From Anaerolineae bacterium (GTDB lineage Bacteria > Chloroflexota > Anaerolineae > Anaerolineales > Villigracilaceae): a DNA stretch of 64,000 bases. A program made the position numbers and the translations under genes. How positions within the stretch are numbered: position 1 is the stretch's first letter; every line of letters begins with the position of its first letter. Below, piece after piece: positions 26,063 through 33,757 of this stretch. The notes below the pieces were generated by a model. That model had not been told where the DNA came from, did not search any database, and saw nothing but the letters and a program-made list of their open reading frames with translations. Location of the stretch: assembly GCA_018645405.1 (NCBI GenBank), contig JABGOQ010000072.1, positions 1-64,000 on the forward strand, written 5' to 3'.

Positions 26063-26098
26063 AAAAAATCTCAAGTATTTTAATGCTTGAGATTTTTT
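26063..26098. terminator. Bidirectional terminator between the efflux operon and pspC
   Basis: Perfect 13-base stem AAAAAATCTCAAG/CTTGAGATTTTTT (26063-26075, 26086-26098), with A and T tracts that give a U-run in both directions between convergent genes. Confidence 0.93.
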
Positions 26099-26116
26099 AG
26101 TAGAAAGAGAGCTAAA

Positions 26117-26323
26117 TCAGGATGCAATTGGTGCAGGCGGGATAACGGCCATCATGATCAGATATGCCAGCAAGATGCCAGGACCTGTGATGAAGAAGGC
26201 TGTTACGAAAAGCAGGCGGACAATCGTTGGGTCAAGATTGGCGTATTCTGCTATTCCGCTGCATACGCCTGTGAGCATTATGTCGTTGAGATTGCGATAA
26301 AGTCTTTTGTAGTTTTCAGTCAT
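26117..26323 (-). CDS. PspC domain membrane protein
   Basis: A 68-residue PspC-domain protein: a short amphipathic start (KRLYRN), the signature MLTGVCSGIAEYANLDPTIVRLLFV, then two hydrophobic stretches. PspC domains sense or signal envelope stress in proteobacteria; stand-alone small versions in other phyla have no settled role. It stands alone, convergent with the efflux operon. Length and signature are complete. Confidence 0.88.
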   Translation of the reverse strand: MTENYKRLYRNLNDIMLTGVCSGIAEYANLDPTIVRLLFVTAFFITGPGILLAYLIMMAVIPPAPIAS

Positions 26324-26552
26324 TTTATTCTCCTTTGTGTTTTTCTATATTACTTACGCAGGAGTTTGAAGAAGGTTGCGCAAAGATTTGGAGAAGATGT
26401 TGAACTTAGACTCAATTCAATTTATCGGTAGCAAGTTGAGGTCATGTTTGATTCCCCGCCGCTTCTTAAATGGGTATTCTTACTAGGAGGTGTAGATGTG
26501 CAAGATGAAATCTGTGTTTGGGTTAGGTGGCGGCGGCATCCATAAAATATTT

Positions 26553-26936
26553 TTAATTGCCAAGAAAGATGACGATGGTGCGCCCCAGCCAAACGGCGCC
26601 AAGACCAAAGATGACGCTTGCCCCGATATTGAGATAAAAAAGAAAATTATCGCCCGCGCTGATGAGATTGAAACTGTCGGAGCTGAAGGTGGAGAAGGTC
26701 GTGAAGGCGCCCAGAAAGCCGAGAAAGACGAGAGAGCTGCTTTCTGGAGTGAAGATATTGCGGGCTTCGGCAAGTTGAGCGAGTGCGCCGATTAGCAAAC
26801 AACCAATCAGATTAACAACCAATGTGCCAAGTGGGAATTGTGGGGTTTTTGACCAATCTTGTACAAAAGTGCTGAGCGCGTAACGCATGACTGCTCCGAA
26901 AAATCCGCCCATACCAATTAAAAGAAAAATGCCCAT
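26553..26936 (-). CDS. crcB: Fluoride channel CrcB (Fluc family)
   Basis: A 127-residue four-helix Fluc protein that exports fluoride as a dual-topology homodimer. Diagnostic motifs are GGFFGAVMRY near the start, PLGTLVVNLIGCLLIG and the selectivity segment TTFSTFSSD. ATG at 26936 is preferred since GGAG lies nine bases upstream; the ATG at 26951 has no ribosome-binding site. A dedicated promoter (27016-27044) and a leader resembling the fluoride riboswitch (26959-27004) precede it, which would couple expression to fluoride. Confidence 0.94.
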   Translation of the reverse strand: MGIFLLIGMGGFFGAVMRYALSTFVQDWSKTPQFPLGTLVVNLIGCLLIGALAQLAEARNIFTPESSSLVFLGFLGAFTTFSTFSSDSFNLISAGDNFLFYLNIGASVIFGLGAVWLGRTIVIFLGN

Positions 26937-26958
26937 TTGCTTTTGCTCCATGTGTAGA

Positions 26959-27004
26959 TTTGTTGGAGTTTTAGCCCAGGGGCAATATTTGAAACTCCAT
27001 CGCT
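26959..27004 (-). promoter_or_regulatory. Candidate fluoride (crcB-motif) riboswitch, degenerate
   Basis: Minus-strand leader with GCGATGGAGTTT at its start, a GCCCCTGGGC mini-hairpin and AAACTCC closing a perfect seven-base stem with GGAGTTT. This is the layout of the crcB RNA (GAUG, outer stem, inner GCC/GGC hairpin, UAA, closing stem). The GC pseudoknot between the 5' end and the internal loop is not evident; only AU pairing (ATAT with ATAT) could replace it. It starts within a few bases of the predicted transcription start. Confidence 0.4.
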
Positions 27005-27015
27005 ATATGCGAGCT

Positions 27016-27044
27016 ATTTTACAGGCGATGGGGTAAGGTAACAA
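27016..27044 (-). promoter_or_regulatory. crcB promoter
   Basis: On the minus strand TTGTTA (27044-27039), 17-base spacer, TAAAAT (27021-27016). The start point would be about 27009, right at the 5' end of the riboswitch-like leader. Confidence 0.65.
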
Positions 27045-27047
27045 GGG

Positions 27048-27632
27048 TTATTTCTTGTGCTCAAGTTCTTTTCGATAAAGTTTCATTTGGAATTTTAGAA
27101 AGAGAAGCCCCCCAATCACAGCACCTGCAATAAGAAGAGGATTAGTTTCTAAATTTTCTGTGATGGCTAAGCCCGCGTAGAAAGTCATCGCGCTAAAAGT
27201 AACCGCACCGAGCATGGCAACCTGCTGTGCAAGATAATAGGCTACACTTTTCGGTTTATATAGTGCTGGGAGCGTTTTTGTCTGCCAGCGAAAAGCTTTA
27301 TCAAGTTCTTTGTTTTGCGTAATCAGAAAATCTTTGATCTGGTTCATTGCACGCGCTGATTCAAACCAGGCCAGCCTTAATTGGATCAGCTGGCGTAAGG
27401 TGATAATCCCAAAATAAGAGAGAAATAAAAATAATCCCGTGAAAGCCCACAGCGTTGTTTGTTCTGTTGTTGGTGTTGTTCCAAAAAATGCACCAAAAAG
27501 ACTGCCTACACTGACCAGATAAAAAGTTGTCACACGGGCGCGATCTTCCTGTGCCTGAAAAGCTGTTTGAGCAACATATTGATATTCCTCTGCTACAACC
27601 TCTTCAACTTCAAATCTTTTTTCATTACTCAT
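27048..27632 (-). CDS. Hypothetical four-helix membrane protein
   Basis: A 194-residue protein not recognised by family. It has an acidic N-terminal tail (residues 1-33), a helix pair at about 36-80, a helical cytoplasmic-type segment with many charged and aromatic residues (about 83-128), a second helix pair at about 133-185, and a basic C-terminal tail. The two-helix/linker/two-helix layout resembles small membrane proteins of the SLATT type, but I cannot make that assignment. Its stop codon lies three bases from the crcB promoter. The genes upstream on this strand encode YjbQ and a GyrI-like protein. Confidence 0.7.
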   Translation of the reverse strand: MSNEKRFEVEEVVAEEYQYVAQTAFQAQEDRARVTTFYLVSVGSLFGAFFGTTPTTEQTTLWAFTGLFLFLSYFGIITLRQLIQLRLAWFESARAMNQIKDFLITQNKELDKAFRWQTKTLPALYKPKSVAYYLAQQVAMLGAVTFSAMTFYAGLAITENLETNPLLIAGAVIGGLLFLKFQMKLYRKELEHKK

Positions 27633-27650
27633 AAAAGCCTCTTTGTCGTT

Positions 27651-28070
27651 TTATTCCCCGATGATCTGCACGATCAATTCTCTTTGGCGAGGGTGAACAT
27701 CAAAATCAACAAACATGATCTGTTGCCAGGTCCCCAGAGTGAGTTTTTCTTCCACAAAGGGAATGGTGATCGATGGACCTATCAAAGCAGCCCGAACATG
27801 TGAATGTCCATTCCCATCGTGCCAGCGTGCTTCATGCGCATAATCTTTTTCTGGTGATGCCAATTCATCCATTAAACGGCGAAAATCGCTCAGGCAACCG
27901 CTTTCGTATTCAATCGTTGTTAGTCCACTGGTTGATGATGGGGTGAAAAGAGTCACCGTCCCATTTTGAATGCCGCTCTTAACTACCGCATCCGAAACTT
28001 GACGGGTGATGTTAAGGCTATCAGCATTCCCTTGTGTATTAAAGCGAAGGGTGTCTGTAAGCACTGCCAT
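27651..28070 (-). CDS. YjbQ family protein (UPF0047)
   Basis: A 139-residue UPF0047/YjbQ protein. The signature block EARWHDGNGHSHVRAALIGPSITIPF and the C-terminal LGTWQQIMFVDFDVHPRQRE are complete; the conserved His and Asp residues form a putative metal site. Some homologues show weak thiamine-phosphate synthase activity and the true function is unsettled. It begins directly after the stop of the GyrI-like gene, with GAGGG as ribosome-binding site, so the two are one operon. Confidence 0.9.
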   Translation of the reverse strand: MAVLTDTLRFNTQGNADSLNITRQVSDAVVKSGIQNGTVTLFTPSSTSGLTTIEYESGCLSDFRRLMDELASPEKDYAHEARWHDGNGHSHVRAALIGPSITIPFVEEKLTLGTWQQIMFVDFDVHPRQRELIVQIIGE

Positions 28071-28724
28071 CTATTTTCCCTCTTTTTTAGATCCAGATAT
28101 TATTTTTATTGGGTACCGTAAAATCGTGCGTTGCTTCTCAGGTTTGGTATGTCGTGGATCGCTGAGATAGATTTCGTGATAGGGTTCGCCTAGCTGATAC
28201 TTCTCTTTGCGGGCATAATTCTTTATCCGCTCAATGGTCATTGGTACCAATCCGGGGGAGCTGACATGCATGATTTGGACTGCCGAACCTTCGTGAAAAG
28301 GTTCAAAGCGAGCTAATTTTAGCGCAGAAATTCCGCTACGTTTTTTTCTTAAACTACTCACGGCATCTTCAAACATATCTGTACTGATATGTTCAGGTTG
28401 CATCATCATTAGAGTCCATTTCCAGCCACTTCGGTTTTTGAAATCGTTTTTTCCTGAAGGGTGCCATAACCCTTCCAGAGGCATGGTATTGTAGTCAATC
28501 GGGTTTTTTCGATTGAGCTTGGATATAAATTTTAGCGTGAAGGAAATCCCATTGAGTGCATTTAGCGCATCTTGGAATGAGTCTGATGTTGTTCTATTAG
28601 TTCCCTCCTCAAGTTGACCATCGATCATTATAAAATTAAACAAAGGAACATCAACCATTTCTACTCCGCGAGCAGATGATGTGTATAGCTCTCTAATTTC
28701 CTCTGTCAACTCTAATTTGGCCAT
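28071..28724 (-). CDS. GyrI-like small-molecule-binding domain protein
   Basis: A 217-residue protein resembling stand-alone GyrI-like (AraC effector-binding, SOUL-type) domains: the opening VDVPLFNFIMIDGQ, the paired beta-alpha repeats with MPLEGLWHP and KWTLMMMQPEHI, and a terminal HEIYLSDPRHTKPEKQRTILRYPI of the 'Y..DPRRT.PEKLKT.LR' kind. No DNA-binding domain is attached. Related proteins bind hydrophobic cations or hydrolyse small electrophiles. It is in an operon with yjbQ. Confidence 0.72.
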   Translation of the reverse strand: MAKLELTEEIRELYTSSARGVEMVDVPLFNFIMIDGQLEEGTNRTTSDSFQDALNALNGISFTLKFISKLNRKNPIDYNTMPLEGLWHPSGKNDFKNRSGWKWTLMMMQPEHISTDMFEDAVSSLRKKRSGISALKLARFEPFHEGSAVQIMHVSSPGLVPMTIERIKNYARKEKYQLGEPYHEIYLSDPRHTKPEKQRTILRYPIKIISGSKKEGK

Positions 28725-28826
28725 AAAACACTCCCGAAGAAAACTTCTAACAATATTTATCTATTATACCCTCTAATTATTATTACTCAGGCATTCCCCT
28801 CAAAGAAAATCTGTTCCAATCAGTTT

Positions 28827-30011
28827 TTATGAATTTTTCTCCTTTTTTGCCTTGCTTCCGCGTTGAATAATGCTTTCACCAAAGCGTTCATGAAGCTCAT
28901 CCAGAATATTTTCCAGTTCACGTGATTTTTTAGCACCTTCTTCCCAGAGAGATAGCTGTCGTAGCGGAGGGCCTAACCCGCTTACGCCCACGCCGATCAA
29001 CCGCACCGGTTTTCCTGGCGGGCGCAGTTTTTTCAGCAAAGAGAGTGCTGCTTCGATAATTTCAGCTTCGCTATCTGTCATTGTGGGGAGTGTTTTTTGT
29101 CTTGTCAGGGTTGTAAAATCGCTCCAACGGATTTTTAATTTCACCGTTTTTCCAGCCAAATCAGCTTTCCTTAAACGGCGAGCAACTTTCATTGTCAGCG
29201 TGCGAAGCGTCTTTTCTAATTTCTCATCGTCGCTTATATCACGGAGAAAAGTTGTCTCCTGGCTAATCGATTTGACTTCACGCTCCGTTGTTACAGGGCG
29301 TGTATCAATCCCGCGCGCATGACGAGATAGATCTCGACCGTGTTTGCCGAATCGCCGTGACATCTCTTTTTCGGGCAGATTGGCAATTTCTCCGATTTTG
29401 TAAATTCCTGTTTCGGCTAACTTCTGCGCCGTTTTTGGCCCCACACCCCAGAGCATTTCTACAGGAAGCGGGGATAGAAAATTGGACTCCTGCCCCTCAG
29501 GCACGATAGTGGTCGCGAAGGGAGAAATGCCGCGTTGGACTGCTTTTTTGCCGACATCATTTGCGATTTTTGCGACTAATTTATTCGTTGCGATTCCGAC
29601 TGAGGAAGATAGATCGAGCTCGCTCTTGATTTGGGCTTGCAACCGTTTCCCAATCGTTTGTGCGGTTTCAGGCAGGTCACTGACATCCAGGAATGCTTCA
29701 TCTACAGAAATTTGCTCAAGGAGGGGCGTAACATCTTTCAAAAGAGCCATCACCTTTTTAGATGCCTCGCTATATAAATGATGCTTCGCTGAGACAATTT
29801 GTAAATCCGGGCAGAGCGAAATGGCACGCCCCATCGGCATCGCGGAGCGGACCCCCCGCGCCCGTGCAGCATAAGAACAGGATGCGACCACACCGCGCTC
29901 TTCTGGTTTTCCGCCCACTGCGAAAGCTTTACCGCGTAGAGAAGGATCATGTGATTCTTCTACTGCGCAGAAAAAAGCGTCTAGGTCGAGGTGTATGATT
30001 TTTCGGGGCAT
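28827..30011 (-). CDS. dinB: DNA polymerase IV (Y-family translesion polymerase)
   Basis: A 394-residue Y-family polymerase for bypass of DNA lesions. Palm-domain acidic residues sit in IIHLDLDAFFCAVEE and SVDEAFLDVS; the SYAARARGVRSAMPM fingers motif, helix-hairpin-helix (VEMLWGVGPKTAQKL) and a little-finger domain follow. No clear beta-clamp motif is seen in the basic tail. The ATG starts one base after the stop of the RdhA homologue, so expression is coupled to that gene; no LexA-type box is visible. Confidence 0.96.
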   Translation of the reverse strand: MPRKIIHLDLDAFFCAVEESHDPSLRGKAFAVGGKPEERGVVASCSYAARARGVRSAMPMGRAISLCPDLQIVSAKHHLYSEASKKVMALLKDVTPLLEQISVDEAFLDVSDLPETAQTIGKRLQAQIKSELDLSSSVGIATNKLVAKIANDVGKKAVQRGISPFATTIVPEGQESNFLSPLPVEMLWGVGPKTAQKLAETGIYKIGEIANLPEKEMSRRFGKHGRDLSRHARGIDTRPVTTEREVKSISQETTFLRDISDDEKLEKTLRTLTMKVARRLRKADLAGKTVKLKIRWSDFTTLTRQKTLPTMTDSEAEIIEAALSLLKKLRPPGKPVRLIGVGVSGLGPPLRQLSLWEEGAKKSRELENILDELHERFGESIIQRGSKAKKEKNS

Positions 30012-30012
30012 T

Positions 30013-31380
30013 TTATTGTTTTACAGATATATCCGTCCATGCAGGTGCGGGGCGGGGAGCTGGTTTACGCCCGTAAAACAAATTATCCATCCATAGGGCA
30101 AAGCGGCGGAAAAATCCTGAGCGAGCGATTCCCCAGCGGACAAGATTATGAGCAAAATTATTTGGGTGCGCATAAGGGCAGACTGTCATGCAGCGACCAC
30201 AATCTGTGCCGATGACATTCCAATAGGCAAAACAAGTATCGGGATTAATATGCCAACGAGCTGCATCATCTACTTTTTCACGCTCATCAAAGGGTATTGA
30301 TTTGCTTGGGCAATTTTCAGCACATTTTTTGCAGATATTGCAAAAGTCAATTGTTGTCGCATCTATGGAACGCGCATCAGCGACTAAGGGGAGGTCGGTG
30401 GTCACTACACCAACGCGGACACGCGGCCCCTCCTGTGGCGTCATTAATAAGGACATACGTCCAAACTCACCCAAGCCTGCATCACGGGCAACGAGCGGAG
30501 CGATGACTTGATAATTCCCGTCAATATGAGCACGAGCGGCATATCCCAACGAGCGAATCACTTCTGCTACTTGTACAGCCACACGCGCACTTTCTACATA
30601 TTGTTTCGCAGATTCCATTACAACGGGCGCATATGGTGCAGCACCCATCATTTCAAAATCCATTTCAACGGTCAGTGCGATGGCGTATTTGTGATCAAGT
30701 TCTATCGGCGCACCATAAATACCTACTCCACGACCAGTGTGTGAGTAAATATGATAAGGCTGCAAAGGGGTAATACCTACATCTAGCGCGCCGAAGTAGT
30801 GCGTCATTTCTTTGATATAAGCTGTTATTTCAATTGGTGTTAACGCTATTTTTTCTGATGCTGGGGTCCCGTCCACAGCATCTCGGAGGGCAGATGTTAG
30901 GGCAAAGCTGGCGTTTGGCGCGGTAAAAAGAATCGGGTCGAAAAATTTTGATTGCGGCGAGAGCAAGCCCGGTTTGTCGCGCGAGCCGTCATCCGTCAAT
31001 TTATCTTCGGGATGTAGCGCATAATAACTTTCATATTCGGGTGTGCCAGATTTTAAATTCGCCCTCGCAAACATAATTTTGCGCTCATCAAAGCGTTTTG
31101 ATGGAATATCGTTCTCAGTTTTGATGATCCCGATGGGGAGGAAGAAGAGGATGACAAATCCGGTGAGAATAGCTGTAAGGATAAAAATCAGCGTGGCACG
31201 CGTGGACGCGGGCAGGCTTGCCGCCAAAATAAAAAATACCGCCCCAAGCACTGCTCCACTAAAGGAGACGCGGACGGCGCGTTGCTCCTTCTCGGCAATG
31301 GAGACGAAGCCAAAGGCAGCGAGGCTGAGCGAAAAAACTGATCCAATGAGAAGAAGCGTGATTTGGGTGAATTGCTCCAT
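30013..31380 (-). CDS. Reductive dehalogenase (RdhA) homologue with fused N-terminal membrane domain
   Basis: A 455-residue protein. Residues 1-88 carry three membrane helices (about 6-28, 38-57, 61-86). From about 180 the sequence follows RdhA: a KYAIALTVEMD strand, ARDAGLGEFGRMSLLMTPQEGPRVRVGVVTTDLPL and two [4Fe-4S] sets, C347-C350-C353-C357 (CxxCxxCxxxCP) and C383...C394-C397-C401. The terminal RSGFFRRFALWMDNLFYG segment is characteristic of RdhA and not of QueG. Corrinoid binding is expected from the family. No TAT signal exists. Basic residues after helices 1 and 3 put the catalytic domain in the cytoplasm. A gene for NADPH:F420 oxidoreductase lies 28 bases upstream. The substrate is unknown. 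Confidence 0.85.
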   Translation of the reverse strand: MEQFTQITLLLIGSVFSLSLAAFGFVSIAEKEQRAVRVSFSGAVLGAVFFILAASLPASTRATLIFILTAILTGFVILFFLPIGIIKTENDIPSKRFDERKIMFARANLKSGTPEYESYYALHPEDKLTDDGSRDKPGLLSPQSKFFDPILFTAPNASFALTSALRDAVDGTPASEKIALTPIEITAYIKEMTHYFGALDVGITPLQPYHIYSHTGRGVGIYGAPIELDHKYAIALTVEMDFEMMGAAPYAPVVMESAKQYVESARVAVQVAEVIRSLGYAARAHIDGNYQVIAPLVARDAGLGEFGRMSLLMTPQEGPRVRVGVVTTDLPLVADARSIDATTIDFCNICKKCAENCPSKSIPFDEREKVDDAARWHINPDTCFAYWNVIGTDCGRCMTVCPYAHPNNFAHNLVRWGIARSGFFRRFALWMDNLFYGRKPAPRPAPAWTDISVKQ

Positions 31381-31408
31381 GGAGAAGTTCCTTTGAATAA
31401 TTTATAGG

Positions 31409-32077
31409 TCAATCAACCCCAGTGATTTTAATCCCCGCTGATTTGACCTTGTTTTGTTTATTGATATAGATCAGCAAGGATGTCATCCCCTCCACAACGG
31501 CAGCATTTTCGATTACGCCCGCATCCCAGCCTTTCATCCCCGCGGCTTCGACGAGTTTCAGCACTTCAAGACGGGCAGCTTTTCCCTTGCCTGTGACCAA
31601 AACATCACAGTTGATTGGATGATCGTCAAAAAGATGCTCATGGGAGATATTCTGAAAAGCAGCTACTACGCTAACGCCTTCGCCGAGAATTTCTTGCGCT
31701 TCTTGTGCCGCGCTCCCGGCTTTGGGCATTTGTACTTTTGTTACCTTTGGTGGGATAAGGGGGACTGTCACATCAACAAGGATTTTGCCTTGTGCGGCAT
31801 CTTTGACACTTTCAAGCGTAGGTATATGCGCGCTGTAGGGAACAGTCAGCACGAGAATATCTGCTTTTTTAGCCGCGTTAAGATTTTGTAGCCCCTCAAT
31901 AATTTCTTTGCCAAGCATTTCGTTCAAATCATCGGCAGCGACTTTTGCTTTCTCATTTGTGCGTGAACCGATAATGACGCGGTAGCCCGCTTTTGCCCAT
32001 CTATAGGCAAGACCTTTCCCCTCTTTTCCTGTGCCACCAAGCACGGCGATTGTTAATAATATTGAGTCTGGAGTCAT
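31409..32077 (-). CDS. npdG: NADPH:coenzyme F420 oxidoreductase (F420H2:NADP+ oxidoreductase)
   Basis: A 222-residue Rossmann enzyme exchanging hydride between NADP(H) and coenzyme F420. The dinucleotide site IAVLGGTGKEGKGLAYRWAKAG ends in GSR, the usual NADP phosphate contact, and the C-terminal ENAAVVEGMTSLLIYINKQNKVKSAGIKITG block is the F420-side signature of Fno/NpdG. It lies upstream of the RdhA homologue in the same direction, so reduced F420 or NADPH could feed that enzyme (inference). No F420 biosynthesis genes occur in the window. Confidence 0.9.
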   Translation of the reverse strand: MTPDSILLTIAVLGGTGKEGKGLAYRWAKAGYRVIIGSRTNEKAKVAADDLNEMLGKEIIEGLQNLNAAKKADILVLTVPYSAHIPTLESVKDAAQGKILVDVTVPLIPPKVTKVQMPKAGSAAQEAQEILGEGVSVVAAFQNISHEHLFDDHPINCDVLVTGKGKAARLEVLKLVEAAGMKGWDAGVIENAAVVEGMTSLLIYINKQNKVKSAGIKITGVD

Positions 32078-32345
32078 TTTATTTTTAAGTCTATGTAGAT
32101 AATTTCTAAGGATAAGGGATTAAATAACTTTCCCGTTTCAAAACTAAATAGTCGCGACGATTTAGTGGGTGACAATATTTCCATTGCCTGTATCGAAATC
32201 AAAGCGGGTTATCAAAAAATATATTCTTCTCGCAAATTCGCTCTAGTTTACCCCTTAGGGCATGATATCGATACGGCGAAGAACACCGCTTACTCAACCG
32301 CCGCTATCATAATGATGAAATAGTTAAGTTATTTACTGCTCATTT

Positions 32346-33686
32346 CTAAGCTAACTCTTCGTATCTCTTCCAAGTCTGCGCAGAAAACTCTCTTGCTTTT
32401 GCGGCAATCTCTTCTTCATCTAGCGTAAGCAGTTCTCGGTCTTTCATCAGTATTTCTCCACCCACAATTGTTGTTGTGATCATGCTTTCGTTGAAGCCAA
32501 AGAGGATATGCCACGGCAAATTGCCAGCGTTCAAATCGGTGAAAGGGTGATAATCTACAAAAATCAAGTCGGCAAAGGCGCCCACACTGATCTCAGCTAA
32601 GGGTGCGTCAGGGAAAAAGATTTTGGCAAGTGCAGCATTATTCTCGACTGCCAATTTCTTCACATCGTAGCCGCCCATTCGGCGGGGATCGCTGTGTTTT
32701 GATTTATGCAGCAAATACGCCGCTTTCCATTCATCCCACATCGTATTGGAGAATCCGTCATTGCCCAAGCCGACATTTACGCCTGCACGGAGCATCGACT
32801 CAATAGGTGCAACACCAACGCCGTTATTCATATTTGAGCGTGGTTGATGTGTGACCCATATTCCTGTGTCCGCCAAAATTTCGATTTCGCGCGCGTCCAC
32901 GTGGATGGCGTGTGCAGCGATGCTTTTTGGCCCTAAAATACCGTGTTTCTCAAGTCTATCAATTACGCGTAAACCTGATTTTGCAAGACTATCATCTTGA
33001 TCGGCGAGACCTTCTGCGGCGTGGATGTGGAATCCGCTTTCTTCTGGGATGGATTCGCGGCAATATTCTAATGTGGATTCAGATAGTGTTAGACTGGCAT
33101 GCAGACCAAAGCTCGCGGCGAGACGCGACTCAGGTTGGGCTTGATTCCGCTTAATAAATCGGACGTTCTCTTCAACACCTGCCCGCATTTTTTCTTCCCC
33201 ATCTCGGTCAGTGACTTCGTAACAAAGCGATGCCCGCAGCCCAGATTTGGTGACAGCATCTGCAACGACGTCGAGAGATCCATCAATGAAGCTAGGTGAT
33301 GCGTGATGATCTATTAACGTAGTTGTGCCATGCTTGATTGCGTCCACGAGACAGACGAGGGCTGAGGAGCGAACATCGTCTACGTTGAGGGCTTTATCCA
33401 GTCGCCACCAGAGTTTATCGAGGATTTGGGGGAAATTTTTCGGGGCTTCGCCAGGGATGCCCATCCCACGTGAAAATGCGCCGTAAAAATGGGTGTGTCC
33501 ACAGATATTGCCGGGCATCACGAATTGACCACCTGCATCTATGCGTACCGCGTTCGGGTAACGCTCAGCAAGTTCCGGGTCAGGGGCGATATCGGATATT
33601 TTATCCCCTTCAATATAAATTGAATATCCATGCAAGATTTGATTTTCTGGTCCCCAAGTAATTAAGTTTGCGTTAGTAATAAGCAT
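32346..33686 (-). CDS. ssnA: SsnA-like amidohydrolase/aminohydrolase
   Basis: A 446-residue metal-dependent amidohydrolase. The metal ligands lie in CGHTHFYG, in AAHAIHVD and in GNDGFSNTM. The long match around FPQILDKLWWRLDKALNVDDVRSSALVCLVDAIKHGTTTLIDHHASP is typical of the putative aminohydrolase SsnA rather than of guanine or adenosine deaminases. SsnA proteins are linked to purine catabolism gene sets in other bacteria. Here no xanthine dehydrogenase or transporter partner is near. A good AGGAG site precedes the ATG. The 268-base gap to npdG holds nothing recognisable. Confidence 0.82.
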   Translation of the reverse strand: MLITNANLITWGPENQILHGYSIYIEGDKISDIAPDPELAERYPNAVRIDAGGQFVMPGNICGHTHFYGAFSRGMGIPGEAPKNFPQILDKLWWRLDKALNVDDVRSSALVCLVDAIKHGTTTLIDHHASPSFIDGSLDVVADAVTKSGLRASLCYEVTDRDGEEKMRAGVEENVRFIKRNQAQPESRLAASFGLHASLTLSESTLEYCRESIPEESGFHIHAAEGLADQDDSLAKSGLRVIDRLEKHGILGPKSIAAHAIHVDAREIEILADTGIWVTHQPRSNMNNGVGVAPIESMLRAGVNVGLGNDGFSNTMWDEWKAAYLLHKSKHSDPRRMGGYDVKKLAVENNAALAKIFFPDAPLAEISVGAFADLIFVDYHPFTDLNAGNLPWHILFGFNESMITTTIVGGEILMKDRELLTLDEEEIAAKAREFSAQTWKRYEELA

Positions 33687-33699
33687 GAGAGTCTCCTGG

Positions 33700-33728
33700 T
33701 AAAAAAGTCCCTGCTTTTGGGCAGGGAT
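33700..33728 (-). terminator. Terminator after the NACHT gene
   Basis: On the minus strand TCCCTGC, short loop, GCAGGGA and then CTTTTTTA. It lies between the NACHT gene and the ssnA-like gene, both on this strand. Confidence 0.85.
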
Positions 33729-33757
33729 AATAAGATCAAAGGTTGATGAAATGCGTT

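Noticed and set aside
26496-26795. Plus-strand frame with an AGGAGG site, antisense to crcB
   Set aside because: Its product is low-complexity and charged, lies opposite a well-conserved membrane protein gene, and has no family features.
30013-31380. Epoxyqueuosine reductase (QueG) as the identity of the iron-sulfur protein
   Set aside because: The C-terminal RSGFFRRFALWMDNLFYG block, the TPQEGPRVRVGVVTTDLPL strand and the cluster spacing match RdhA better, and QueG has no membrane helices.
32078-32345. A gene or RNA in the gap before npdG
   Set aside because: No frame of useful length, no tRNA-like arms and no clear promoter or terminator could be seen.
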